A stretch of 34,748 nucleotides of DNA, from NCBI GenBank assembly GCA_958417695.1, contig CATZDQ010000001.1, positions 1-34,748 of the forward strand, given 5' to 3'. The notes below the pieces were generated by a model. It was given only the letters and a program-made list of their open reading frames with translations, was not told the origin of the DNA and ran no database searches. Every line of letters begins with the position of its first letter. Position 1 is the stretch's first letter. The position numbers and the translations under genes were made by a program. Of this stretch, positions 14,543-21,769 are shown piece after piece. This DNA comes from an uncultured Clostridiaceae bacterium (GTDB lineage Bacteria; Bacillota; Clostridia; TANB77; CAG-508).

Positions 14543-16777
14543 TTAAATTCTATCTTGAATAGTTCTATTAATAACGTCTAATTGTTGTTCTCTTGTTAAT
14601 TTAATGAAGTTAACAGCATATCCGGATACACGAATTGTTAATTGTGGATAGTTTTCTGGATGTTCCATAGCATCTTCTAGTAAAGCTCTATCAAATACAT
14701 TAACATTAATATGATGACCAGTTTGTTTGAAGTAGCCATCTAATAAACTAACTAGATTTTTCTCTTGTGTTTCTAAATCTTTACCAAGTGTTCCTGGTGT
14801 AATAGAGAATGTATAAGAAATACCATCTTCAGAGTATTCGTATGGAAGCTTAGCAATTGTATTCATAACAGCTACAGCACCATTGGTATCTCTACCATGT
14901 AGTGGGTTAGCACCTGGTCCAAATGGTTCTCCAGATCTTCTACCATCTGGTGTGTTACCGGTTGCTTTTCCATATACTACATTAGACGTAATCGTTAAAA
15001 TAGATAAGGTATGTTTTGAATTTCTATAGGTTTGATGTTTTTGTAATTTTCTCATGAATGTTTTAACGATTTCTACAGCAATCGCATCAACTCTATCATC
15101 ATCATTTCCGTATTTAGGGAAGTCACCTTCTACTTTATAATCTACGGCTAATCCAGTTTCATCTCTAATAACTTTTACTTTAGCATATTTAATAGCAGAT
15201 AAAGAATCAGCAACAACGGATAGACCAGCAATACCACATGCCATCGTTCTTAGAATATCTTTATCATGTAAAGCCATTTCTAAAGCTTCATAAGAATATT
15301 TATCATGCATATAATGAATAGCATTTAAAGCTTTGATATAAATTTTAGCTACGTAATCCATCATGGTATCAAATTTTTCCATAACTTCATTATAATCCAG
15401 GTATTCAGAAGTAATTGGTTCAAACTTAGGAGCTATTTGTTTTCCAGATTTTTCATCTCTACCGCCATTAATAGCATATAGTAAAGTTTTAGCAAGGTTA
15501 GCTCTAGCACCAAAGAATTGCATTTGTTTACCAATCTTCATAGCAGATACGCAACAAGCAATACCATAGTCATCACCTAGAGTAACTCTCATTAAATCAT
15601 CATTTTCATATTGGATAGAAGATGTTTGAATAGAAATTTTAGTTGTAAATCTCTTAAATCCTTCTGGTAAGTTTTCTGACCATAATACGGTTAAGTTTGG
15701 TTCTGGAGCAGGACCTAAAGTCGTTAATGTGTGTAACATTCTAAAAGAGTTTTTAGTAACTAAAGTTCTTCCGTCAACACCCATTCCACCAACACTTTCT
15801 GTTACCCATACTGGGTCTCCACTAAATAGTTCATTATATTCTGGTGCACGTAAGAAACGAATCATACGTAATTTCATAACAAAATGGTCCATTAATTCTT
15901 GTGCTTCTTCTTCTGTTAGGATACCTGCTTGCATATCTCTTTCCATGTAGATATCTAAGAAAGTAGAAGTTCTACCTAAACTCATAGCTGCACCATTTTG
16001 ATCTTTTACAGCACCTAGGTAAGCAAAATATAACCATTGTACAGCTTCTTTTGCAGTTTGTGCTGGTATGGAAATATCAAAACCATATTTAGCAGCCATT
16101 TTCTTTAAATCTTCTAATGCTACAATTTGGTCATGAATTTCTTCACGTTCTCTAATAACATCAGCTGTAAATTCATCTACATCTAAAATATCTAATTCTT
16201 GTTTTTTCTCAGCAATTAAAGCATCTACACCATATAAAGCAACTCTTCTATAATCACCAATAATTCTTCCACGTCCATAACCATCTGGAAGACCAGTAAT
16301 TAAATGAGAACTTCTAGCAGCTCTTATGTCCTTTGTGTAAACTGCAAAAACACCATCGTTATGTGTTCTTCTTAAATGATTATAAATATAGTCTGTTTCT
16401 GGGTCTACTTCATAACCATAAGACTCACATGATTTTTCAACAATTTTAATACCACCATTTGGCATAATAGCTCTTTTTAAAGGACTATCTGTTTGAAATC
16501 CAACGATTTGCTCTAAATCTTTATCTAAGTATCCTGCTTCATAGGCATTTACAGCAGATGGAGTTTTAGTATCTACATCTAATACGCCATTTTCTCTTTC
16601 TTTTTCATAAAGTTTTAACACTTTGTCCCATAAAGTTTTTGTTCTTTGTGTAGCACCTACTAAGAAAGAATCATCTCCTTCATAAGGTGTGTAATTTGCT
16701 TGGATGAAACCTCTAACATCAATCTCTTTTGTCCATTCACCACGTTTGTTAAAGCCATCCCATTGTTTAAATTCCAT
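14543..16777 (-). CDS. pflB: Pyruvate formate-lyase (formate C-acetyltransferase)
   Basis: It converts pyruvate and CoA to acetyl-CoA and formate using a glycyl radical. The 744-aa protein has the normal length for the family. The adjacent catalytic cysteines Cys408-Cys409 lie in YGIACCVSAMKIG. The radical Gly719 lies in RVSGYAV, 25 residues from the C-terminus, as expected. The start at 16777 follows an AAGGAGGTAT site, and the N-terminus (MEFKQWDGFNKRGEW) matches other PflB proteins. An upstream in-frame ATG at 16870 would lie in the promoter. The Asn/Thr-rich GYGRGRIIGDYRR region is also conserved. The gene is followed by pflA. Confidence 0.97.
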   Translation of the reverse strand: MEFKQWDGFNKRGEWTKEIDVRGFIQANYTPYEGDDSFLVGATQRTKTLWDKVLKLYEKERENGVLDVDTKTPSAVNAYEAGYLDKDLEQIVGFQTDSPLKRAIMPNGGIKIVEKSCESYGYEVDPETDYIYNHLRRTHNDGVFAVYTKDIRAARSSHLITGLPDGYGRGRIIGDYRRVALYGVDALIAEKKQELDILDVDEFTADVIREREEIHDQIVALEDLKKMAAKYGFDISIPAQTAKEAVQWLYFAYLGAVKDQNGAAMSLGRTSTFLDIYMERDMQAGILTEEEAQELMDHFVMKLRMIRFLRAPEYNELFSGDPVWVTESVGGMGVDGRTLVTKNSFRMLHTLTTLGPAPEPNLTVLWSENLPEGFKRFTTKISIQTSSIQYENDDLMRVTLGDDYGIACCVSAMKIGKQMQFFGARANLAKTLLYAINGGRDEKSGKQIAPKFEPITSEYLDYNEVMEKFDTMMDYVAKIYIKALNAIHYMHDKYSYEALEMALHDKDILRTMACGIAGLSVVADSLSAIKYAKVKVIRDETGLAVDYKVEGDFPKYGNDDDRVDAIAVEIVKTFMRKLQKHQTYRNSKHTLSILTITSNVVYGKATGNTPDGRRSGEPFGPGANPLHGRDTNGAVAVMNTIAKLPYEYSEDGISYTFSITPGTLGKDLETQEKNLVSLLDGYFKQTGHHINVNVFDRALLEDAMEHPENYPQLTIRVSGYAVNFIKLTREQQLDVINRTIQDRI

Positions 16778-16841
16778 AATATACCTCCTTATAATAGTAT
16801 CTATCGATTTTTTGTAATTATTCAAAATTACTCGCCTAATT

Positions 16842-16870
16842 ATCATAACATATTTTGACAAGATTATCAA
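16842..16870 (-). promoter_or_regulatory. Promoter of pflB
   Basis: Read on the minus strand, TTGATA (16870-16865) and TATGAT (16847-16842) are 17 bases apart. The predicted leader is about 60 bases. Confidence 0.65.
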
Positions 16871-16898
16871 TAAAATTTTTAGAAAAAAACAATAAAGT

Positions 16899-16913
16899 TG
16901 AGAATGATTATCA
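16899..16913. promoter_or_regulatory. Fur-type operator upstream of pflB
   Basis: TGAGAATGATTATCA differs in one base from the 7-1-7 Fur-family consensus TGATAATNATTATCA. With one more base on each side it is a 17-bp near-palindrome bounded by TTGA and TCAA. It lies about 29 bases upstream of the pflB -35 box, and a half-like TTGATAATC copy overlaps that -35 box. Confidence 0.5.
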
Positions 16914-16929
16914 AAATGCTAGAAGAAAT

Positions 16930-16974
16930 AGAAAAAAATAAAGCGTTAGTTATATAAAAGATAACTAGCGCTTT
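16930..16974 (-). terminator. Terminator of the minus-strand XRE gene
   Basis: A 14-bp stem (16940-16953 with 16961-16974, one wobble) with a 7-base loop leads on the minus strand into a T run (complement of 16931-16939). It begins two bases after the stop codon. Confidence 0.85.
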
Positions 16975-16976
16975 TC

Positions 16977-17309
16977 CTAACGTAGTGATTGACGATAAAC
17001 CGTTTCTGCTAAATGATAAATTAACTTTTGGTCTTTGGAAGAACAACGACTTAATAAATCATTAAATTCGGATTGTAAATAGTGAGCCGAATGATTAGAA
17101 ACACCATTTAAAATTTCTCCTTCTGTTACTTCTAATAAGCCGCAAATTTCAGAAAGTCTTTCAATATTTAAATGAATTTTTCCAGTTTCTACTTTGCTTA
17201 GGTAAGCAATAGAAACATTCATCTTTTCTGCTAATTGTTCTTGGGTGAGTCCTTTACTTTTTCTTGTCTGTTTAATTCTTTTTCCAATAATAGCAAAATC
17301 TACAGCCAT
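16977..17309 (-). CDS. XRE-family helix-turn-helix regulator
   Basis: A 110-aa DNA-binding protein with an HTH_3 domain (about residues 6-62; KGLTQEQLAEKMNVSIAYLS) and a short helical C-terminal tail. The second Met of MYMAV, eight bases from AAAGGAG, is the better start; the first is only two bases from that site. It resembles the XRE protein at 6377-6712 in length and tail. It lies just upstream of pflB in the same direction but is separated by its own terminator. Control of pfl is possible but unsupported. Confidence 0.85.
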   Translation of the reverse strand: MAVDFAIIGKRIKQTRKSKGLTQEQLAEKMNVSIAYLSKVETGKIHLNIERLSEICGLLEVTEGEILNGVSNHSAHYLQSEFNDLLSRCSSKDQKLIYHLAETVYRQSLR

Positions 17310-17502
17310 GTACATTCTCCTTTCCTCTCTAGTAAATATAGCATGAATAAGTTTAATTTCACAGAAACAAATAGAGTAATTTCAACTAGTAATTCAATCA
17401 GAAAAGATAAACTTTTTATTTTTTAAGCTTTTTTAAGATAATCCTTTTAAATAGGGGTAGTTTATAAAAACAAATTAGAAAGACAAGGGAAAAGGAGAAA
17501 AA
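17310..17502. other. Intergenic stretch without a clear gene
   Basis: This A+T-rich spacer sits upstream of the minus-strand XRE gene. A TATATT box with a poor -35 could be the XRE promoter. Towards its right end lies AAAAGGAG (17490-17497), a ribosome site now facing a damaged gene. I see nothing else in it. Confidence 0.4.
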
Positions 17503-17717
17503 ATAGATTTAAAAGTAAATAAAAATAAACAGTTAGAAAGAAAAGTAGGAGAAGAAATTTATCTTCGTTATGCTATTCCTACACACTATATACAAATAGG
17601 AGAAGATTATTAGAACTCATGAGAAAATATGTATGGCCACATTATCAAGAAGGCGATACGGTGTCTATTAGTGAAAAGGTAATTGCCTTATGCCCAAAAA
17701 GAGTAATTTATAAATAG
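17503..17717 (+). pseudogene. Remnant of an F420-0:gamma-glutamyl ligase-like (CofE-like) gene
   Basis: The first segment, read from 17503, has ERKVGEEIYLRYAIPTHYI then GED and hits TAG at 17611. The next frame continues without loss of sense as LLELMRKYV then GDTVSISEKVIALC and stops at 17715-17717. One extra T at 17607-17608 would join them into GEDLLELMRKYV. The RYAI-TH and GD-x-x-x-ISEKV-A pattern is that of the CofE-like proteins of Clostridia, which are much longer. A ribosome site faces ATA where ATG is expected. So the gene has lost its start codon, one base and most of its 3' part. Confidence 0.6.
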
Positions 17718-17719
17718 GT

Positions 17720-17878
17720 ATATCAGCAACTTGTAGTGTCTTATTAGAAAAAGCAGAAGAGGTAGTGGCTGTAGTGCAAATTACACAAAATACAAGTAGT
17801 AACAATCGTTCTTCTAATTTCTCACAAAAGGGGTTACAAGCAGGTGGCTTCTCTAGAAAGACAGTTGACAAAAATTAG
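17720..17878 (+). pseudogene. Unrecognised open fragment, probably a second remnant
   Basis: A 52-codon open stretch in the third frame, beginning ISATCSVLLEKAEEVVAVV and ending with a Ser/Asn-rich tail at TAG 17876-17878. It has no start codon or ribosome site. The composition is protein-like, but I do not recognise the family. It may be the last part of the same decayed locus joined by a deletion, or part of another gene. An antisense open frame across it looks like chance. Confidence 0.3.
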
Positions 17879-17931
17879 AGGATAGGATATATTAAAAAAA
17901 AGGCCTATAAAAGTGCTTTTAGAGGGGGAAA

Positions 17932-18435
17932 ATGATGAGTAAAAATGGAAAAAGTAGGATAGTCATTTGGGGTATGTTTTTTATCATTTTGATTGTGGGA
18001 ATCATGATTGTTTATAGCCAGGTTAATTCTACAAATGTAAAGAATGAAAGTTATATTACAAAAGGGGAAAATAAGGCAACTATAGATTTAAGCAAAGTAA
18101 AAAAGATAACGGTATCTTATTTAGAAGAACAGAAAAATTTGAGTGATACACAAAGAGAAGAATTCATAAAAGCATTGCAAGATTTTGAATATTCCATAAT
18201 TAAGGAAGAACTATTAATGGTATCTACAGATTATAAAGTAGAATTAGATAATGGTATTTACTTTACATTTGGTCAATTAGGAACAGAAGTTGCTATATAT
18301 GAAAATGATAAAAGAAAATTTACAACAACCATTCCACATCATATTCTAAATTTGGTAAGAAAAGTATTTTACCAAGAAGAACAAAAAGATAACGAAAATG
18401 CGACTATATTGCAAGAAAATCAATTAACTGTTTAG
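17932..18435 (+). CDS. Membrane-anchored extracellular protein of unknown function
   Basis: A 167-aa protein with a Lys/Arg-rich N-terminus, one hydrophobic segment (about residues 10-28) and a hydrophilic outer part. That part looks like a small alpha/beta domain: KKITVSYL strand, DTQREEFIKAL helix, YKVELDNGIYFTF strands. It probably acts as an uncleaved signal anchor. GAGGGGGAAA lies before the paired ATGs at 17932 and 17935; either may be used. It follows the decayed region, ends at a strong terminator and has no recognisable partner. Confidence 0.65.
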   Translation: MMSKNGKSRIVIWGMFFIILIVGIMIVYSQVNSTNVKNESYITKGENKATIDLSKVKKITVSYLEEQKNLSDTQREEFIKALQDFEYSIIKEELLMVSTDYKVELDNGIYFTFGQLGTEVAIYENDKRKFTTTIPHHILNLVRKVFYQEEQKDNENATILQENQLTV

Positions 18436-18477
18436 TAATTAAAATTAAAAAAATATAGATATATCTGTTTTAGGAGA

Positions 18478-18520
18478 AAGAACTTACTTATGATAATGCA
18501 CAATATAAGTAAGTTCTTTT
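18478..18520 (+). terminator. Terminator after the membrane-anchored protein
   Basis: A perfect 14-bp stem (18478-18491 with 18505-18518) has a 13-base loop and a T-rich end. The rest of the 18436-18719 gap is A+T-rich, and I see no gene in it. Confidence 0.85.
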
Positions 18521-18684
18521 CTATAAAATCTTTTAAATCTTCTCTTTTTAAGTTATATTTAAGATGAAGTAACTATACTTAGATTTATAAAATAAAAAAG
18601 AATAAAAAAATAAAAATTTTGAAGAATGAGCCAAAAGGGATGAAAGTAATCATTCGTATCTAAAGAAAAATAAATTAAAAAAGT

Positions 18685-18719
18685 AAAGAAGAGAAGATAG
18701 TCATTATTTTCTCTTCTTT
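18685..18719 (-). terminator. Terminator of the DNA repair pair
   Basis: An 11-bp perfect stem (18685-18695 with 18709-18719) lies directly beyond the stop of the minus-strand gene. A T-rich minus-strand flank follows. It could also stop plus-strand transcription. Confidence 0.7.
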
Positions 18720-19478
18720 TTAAGGAGCTTCCACTAAATCTTGCCAATACTTTTTAGGCATATATTGCATTTGTAATCTAGCATTTTTTCTTTCAGGTAT
18801 AGCAATGGTTTTAAAAAAAGTTTTCCATAATTGCTGATAATACTTTTCTTCTTCTGTAATTGGTGGAATGACTAGCTGCGTAGAAGGTAAAATCTGATAT
18901 TGTTTTGTATCATAGACAAAACAGATTTCTCTATTTTTATCATGAATTAGAAAGTTTTGCATAGATAATCGTTTTACAAAGTGCTGCCCTAAATTTTCTA
19001 AAACATTATTATCAGGATGGATAGAGGCATAATACAAATTAGGACCGACTTCTTGAAAACGAAGTAATCCTTTTAAACGATGGGATTCTCCTAGCATACG
19101 TTTGCGAAGCGCTTGTACGGTAAAGACATAGTCTAAAGATAACATGGTATCTATTTTAGGACCAATTTTAAAACCATGTAGTAAGTATTGTAAAATAGCC
19201 ATTTCTTTTTTAGAATCTTGTGCTAAAAAAGCATAATAATTCTGATATAAGGTATTGTAAGAAATATTTTGAACAATACCATGAAAAATACGCTCCGATT
19301 TTATAAAATCTGTAGATACTTGCTGAACTTGGTCTAATAAATTAGGTTGATAGTTAGCTTCTACTAAGATTTTTAAAGGGATAGTTTGAGAGAGATAACT
19401 ATTAAAAACAATTGTTAATAAACCTTCAAAACTGCCATCATATAGATAAGTTTGCGCATTACATTTTCCTAAAAACAT
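18720..19478 (-). CDS. Putative DNA metabolism protein of the TIGR03915/DUF4130 family
   Basis: A 252-aa protein that is the usual companion of the radical SAM protein encoded just upstream. The family start is seen (a strand, then YDGSFEGLLTIVF). The C-terminal half (about 85-240) corresponds to DUF4130, with RLKGLLRF and the segment FVKRLSMQNFLIHDKNREICFVYD. The pair is predicted from its family annotation to act in DNA modification or repair, perhaps on uracil-like lesions; no activity is shown by the sequence itself. AAAGGAA precedes the ATG, and the 17-base gap to the upstream gene indicates an operon. Confidence 0.85.
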   Translation of the reverse strand: MFLGKCNAQTYLYDGSFEGLLTIVFNSYLSQTIPLKILVEANYQPNLLDQVQQVSTDFIKSERIFHGIVQNISYNTLYQNYYAFLAQDSKKEMAILQYLLHGFKIGPKIDTMLSLDYVFTVQALRKRMLGESHRLKGLLRFQEVGPNLYYASIHPDNNVLENLGQHFVKRLSMQNFLIHDKNREICFVYDTKQYQILPSTQLVIPPITEEEKYYQQLWKTFFKTIAIPERKNARLQMQYMPKKYWQDLVEAP

Positions 19479-19495
19479 AGTAACAGTTCCTTTCT

Positions 19496-20794
19496 TTATA
19501 AACTACCGGTTAAACACTTTATGTGGTCATCTTTGGTTGGTAAAAGCTCATCAAATAGAGAAGTTTGCACATAGGGTAAGCCAGGTGTAGATAATCTTTC
19601 TGTAAATAATAAATTTTCCATAATAAAATTTTGAGTAAAATGACGTATAGAGTCATAGTATTTTCCATCACAAGTAATAAAATATCTAGCTCGCTTTAAT
19701 ACGATACCTAGCTTTTTTAAATTATCAAAGGTTAAGTGGAATGTTCTTCTAGCCATAACAATCCTTTTAGCAGAAGTAACGCCAATACCGGGAACCTTTA
19801 ATAAGGTAAAGTAATCTGCTTGATTAATCTCTACAGGAAATTTTTCTAGATGATGAAGAGCATAGTCACATTTGGGGTCTAATAGAGGATTAAAGTTTGG
19901 ATGGTTTTCGTCTAATAATTCATCTATATGAAATCCATAATAACGAAGAAGCCAATCGGCTTGGTAGAGTCTATTTTCTCGAAGCAAAGGAGGCTGTTTT
20001 AAAACCGGAAGATGGGTATCTTCATTAATCGATACATAAGCAGAATAGTATACACGTTTTAAATGCATTTTTTGGTAAAGACTTTCAGAAAGTTTCATAA
20101 TTTTAAAATCAGTTTCCGGTGTAGCACCTACCATTAATTGTGTGGTTTGCCCTGCTGGGACAAATTTCTCTTTATATTTAGACTTTTCTTGGGCAGAAAT
20201 AGCAATTTCTTTAGCAATATAATGCATAGGAGTGACAATGTCTGCTTTTTCTTTCTGAGGAGCTAATAATTTTAAACTTTCTTGTGAGGGAAGTTCAATA
20301 TTAATGCTGGTTCTATCGACTAAGGTACCTAATTTATGGATAAGTTCTATACTGCATCCAGGAATGGTTTTTACATGAATATAGCCATTAAAGTGATATT
20401 CATGCCTTAGAATAAAGATAGCTTCATATAGACGTTCCATCGTATAATCTGGATTTTTAATAACAGCAGAACTTAAAAAAAGCCCTTCAATATAATTACG
20501 TTTATAAAATTGAATGGTTAAATCAGCAATTTCTCTAGGTATAAAGGTAGCTCGTTTTACAGAATTGGTACAACGATTGATACAATATTTACAATCATAA
20601 ATGCAACAATTACTCATCAAGATTTTTAATAAAGAAATACAACGACCATCGGCACCCCAACTGTGGCAAATGCCAGAAACTTCACCATTTCCAATACCTC
20701 CTTTTACATTGGTACGTTTGCTTCCCGAAGAACTACAGGAGGCATCGTATTTTGCACTATCGGATAGGATTTTTAATTTATCTAATAATTCCAT
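19496..20794 (-). CDS. Putative DNA modification/repair radical SAM protein (TIGR03916 family)
   Basis: A 432-aa radical SAM protein. The cluster-binding motif is CIYDCKYC, three cysteines in CX3CX2C spacing, near residues 65-72. It is preceded by the family-specific Cys/Ser-rich stretch and GRCISLLKILMSN. The C-terminal third holds a helix-hairpin-helix segment (LLKVPGIGVTSAKRIVMARR), which suggests binding to DNA. ATG at 20794, behind AAAGAGGTT, is chosen over an in-frame ATG ten codons upstream. It is the first gene of the operon with the DUF4130 protein and has a consensus promoter. Confidence 0.9.
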   Translation of the reverse strand: MELLDKLKILSDSAKYDASCSSSGSKRTNVKGGIGNGEVSGICHSWGADGRCISLLKILMSNCCIYDCKYCINRCTNSVKRATFIPREIADLTIQFYKRNYIEGLFLSSAVIKNPDYTMERLYEAIFILRHEYHFNGYIHVKTIPGCSIELIHKLGTLVDRTSINIELPSQESLKLLAPQKEKADIVTPMHYIAKEIAISAQEKSKYKEKFVPAGQTTQLMVGATPETDFKIMKLSESLYQKMHLKRVYYSAYVSINEDTHLPVLKQPPLLRENRLYQADWLLRYYGFHIDELLDENHPNFNPLLDPKCDYALHHLEKFPVEINQADYFTLLKVPGIGVTSAKRIVMARRTFHLTFDNLKKLGIVLKRARYFITCDGKYYDSIRHFTQNFIMENLLFTERLSTPGLPYVQTSLFDELLPTKDDHIKCLTGSL

Positions 20795-20840
20795 AATAAC
20801 CTCTTTATATATAATATCATACAAACATGTGTTTAAAATA

Positions 20841-20869
20841 AATATACCATACTAAAAAGAAAATGTCAA
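20841..20869 (-). promoter_or_regulatory. Promoter of the radical SAM operon
   Basis: On the minus strand, a consensus TTGACA (20869-20864) and TATATT (20846-20841) are 17 bases apart. It is divergent from the next promoter, with about 20 bases between the two -35 boxes. Confidence 0.7.
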
Positions 20870-20889
20870 ACAAAATTTCGTAAAAACTA

Positions 20890-20918
20890 TTGACTTTAAA
20901 ATCAATCTCTCTTATAAT
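20890..20918 (+). promoter_or_regulatory. Promoter of the fused pyrophosphohydrolase gene
   Basis: TTGACT (20890-20895) and a perfect TATAAT (20913-20918) are 17 bases apart. Confidence 0.75.
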
Positions 20919-20972
20919 GACCATAAAAAGGAATTTTAAAATAAGGAAAAAATAAGATTGAGGAGGTTTTTT

Positions 20973-21665
20973 ATGAGGTATACCTATCATAAATTAGTAA
21001 GAGATAAAGTACCAGAAAATATAAAACAAATGGGAAAAGATTGTTGTTATAAGATACTAGAAGATACAGAGTATACAAAAGAACTAGATAAGAAGTTAAT
21101 AGAAGAAGTAAGTGAGTGGACAGCAGAACATAGTGTAGAGGAAATGGCAGATATACTAGAAGTAATAGAGGCTATTCAAAAAAATGAAAAAATAGAAGAT
21201 ATACAATTAGAAGAAATAAAAGAAAATAAGAAACAAAAAAAAGGTGGTTTTGATAAGAAAATTTACTTAGAAGAAGTAGAGGAAAAACAGGAAATAAAAA
21301 TGGCTAAAGAAAATGAAGAACATAAACAAGAGGCTTTATGGAACTTTCTACAACCAGATAATTCTCTTAAGCAAATACAACAATATATTCAAAATGTTAA
21401 TACGCTAAGAGGCTTTGAGGACCAACCGATAGAAGAAAAGATGCTACTTTTGACAGAAGAGATAGGGGAGTTAGCAAAAGCCATTAGAAAGCATGCTACC
21501 CATATGGGGACAGATATTCATAAACAAGAACATTATGATTCTGTGGAGAGTGAAGTGTCTGATTGTTTGTATGTACTTACTTGTATATGTAATGGTCTAA
21601 AGATAGATATGTTCGAATGTTTAAAACAAAAGGAGAAGGAAAATATTTATAGAACTTGGAAATAG
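20973..21665 (+). CDS. Fused two-domain NTP pyrophosphohydrolase (PRA-PH-like plus MazG-like)
   Basis: A 230-aa protein with two all-alpha NTP pyrophosphohydrolase units. The first (about 1-72) begins YHKLVRDKVPENI and has the acidic set E44-E45-x-x-E48 and EEMADILEV (E56, E57, D60), as in phosphoribosyl-ATP pyrophosphohydrolase-like housekeeping proteins. A Lys/Glu-rich linker (about 73-128) follows. The second (about 130-230) is MazG-like, with TEEIGELAKAIRK (E162, E163, E166) and ESEVSDCLYVL (E194, D197). Such enzymes hydrolyse non-canonical or excess nucleoside triphosphates. ATG 20973 follows GAGGAGG; an upstream TTG would overlap that site. The divergent DNA repair operon fits a role in nucleotide-pool or DNA quality control. 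Confidence 0.85.
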   Translation: MRYTYHKLVRDKVPENIKQMGKDCCYKILEDTEYTKELDKKLIEEVSEWTAEHSVEEMADILEVIEAIQKNEKIEDIQLEEIKENKKQKKGGFDKKIYLEEVEEKQEIKMAKENEEHKQEALWNFLQPDNSLKQIQQYIQNVNTLRGFEDQPIEEKMLLLTEEIGELAKAIRKHATHMGTDIHKQEHYDSVESEVSDCLYVLTCICNGLKIDMFECLKQKEKENIYRTWK

Positions 21666-21706
21666 ATAGCAGATTTCTTAAACATTTATGAATATGGTCA
21701 TTTTAT

Positions 21707-21735
21707 TTGAAGTTTAGAAATACCTATGCTACAAT
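21707..21735 (+). promoter_or_regulatory. Promoter of the P-type ATPase gene
   Basis: TTGAAG (21707-21712) and TACAAT (21730-21735) are 17 bases apart. Because it lies inside the possible 5' extension of the ATPase frame, it supports the later ATG at 21770. Confidence 0.55.
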
Positions 21736-21769
21736 ACCAATATCATTTAGAAAGAGGCGAAAGAAAGTT

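Noticed and set aside
17668..17871. 67-codon antisense frame over the remnant region
   Set aside because: No ribosome site before its ATG, and the plus strand gives recognisable CofE-like sequence in the overlapping part.
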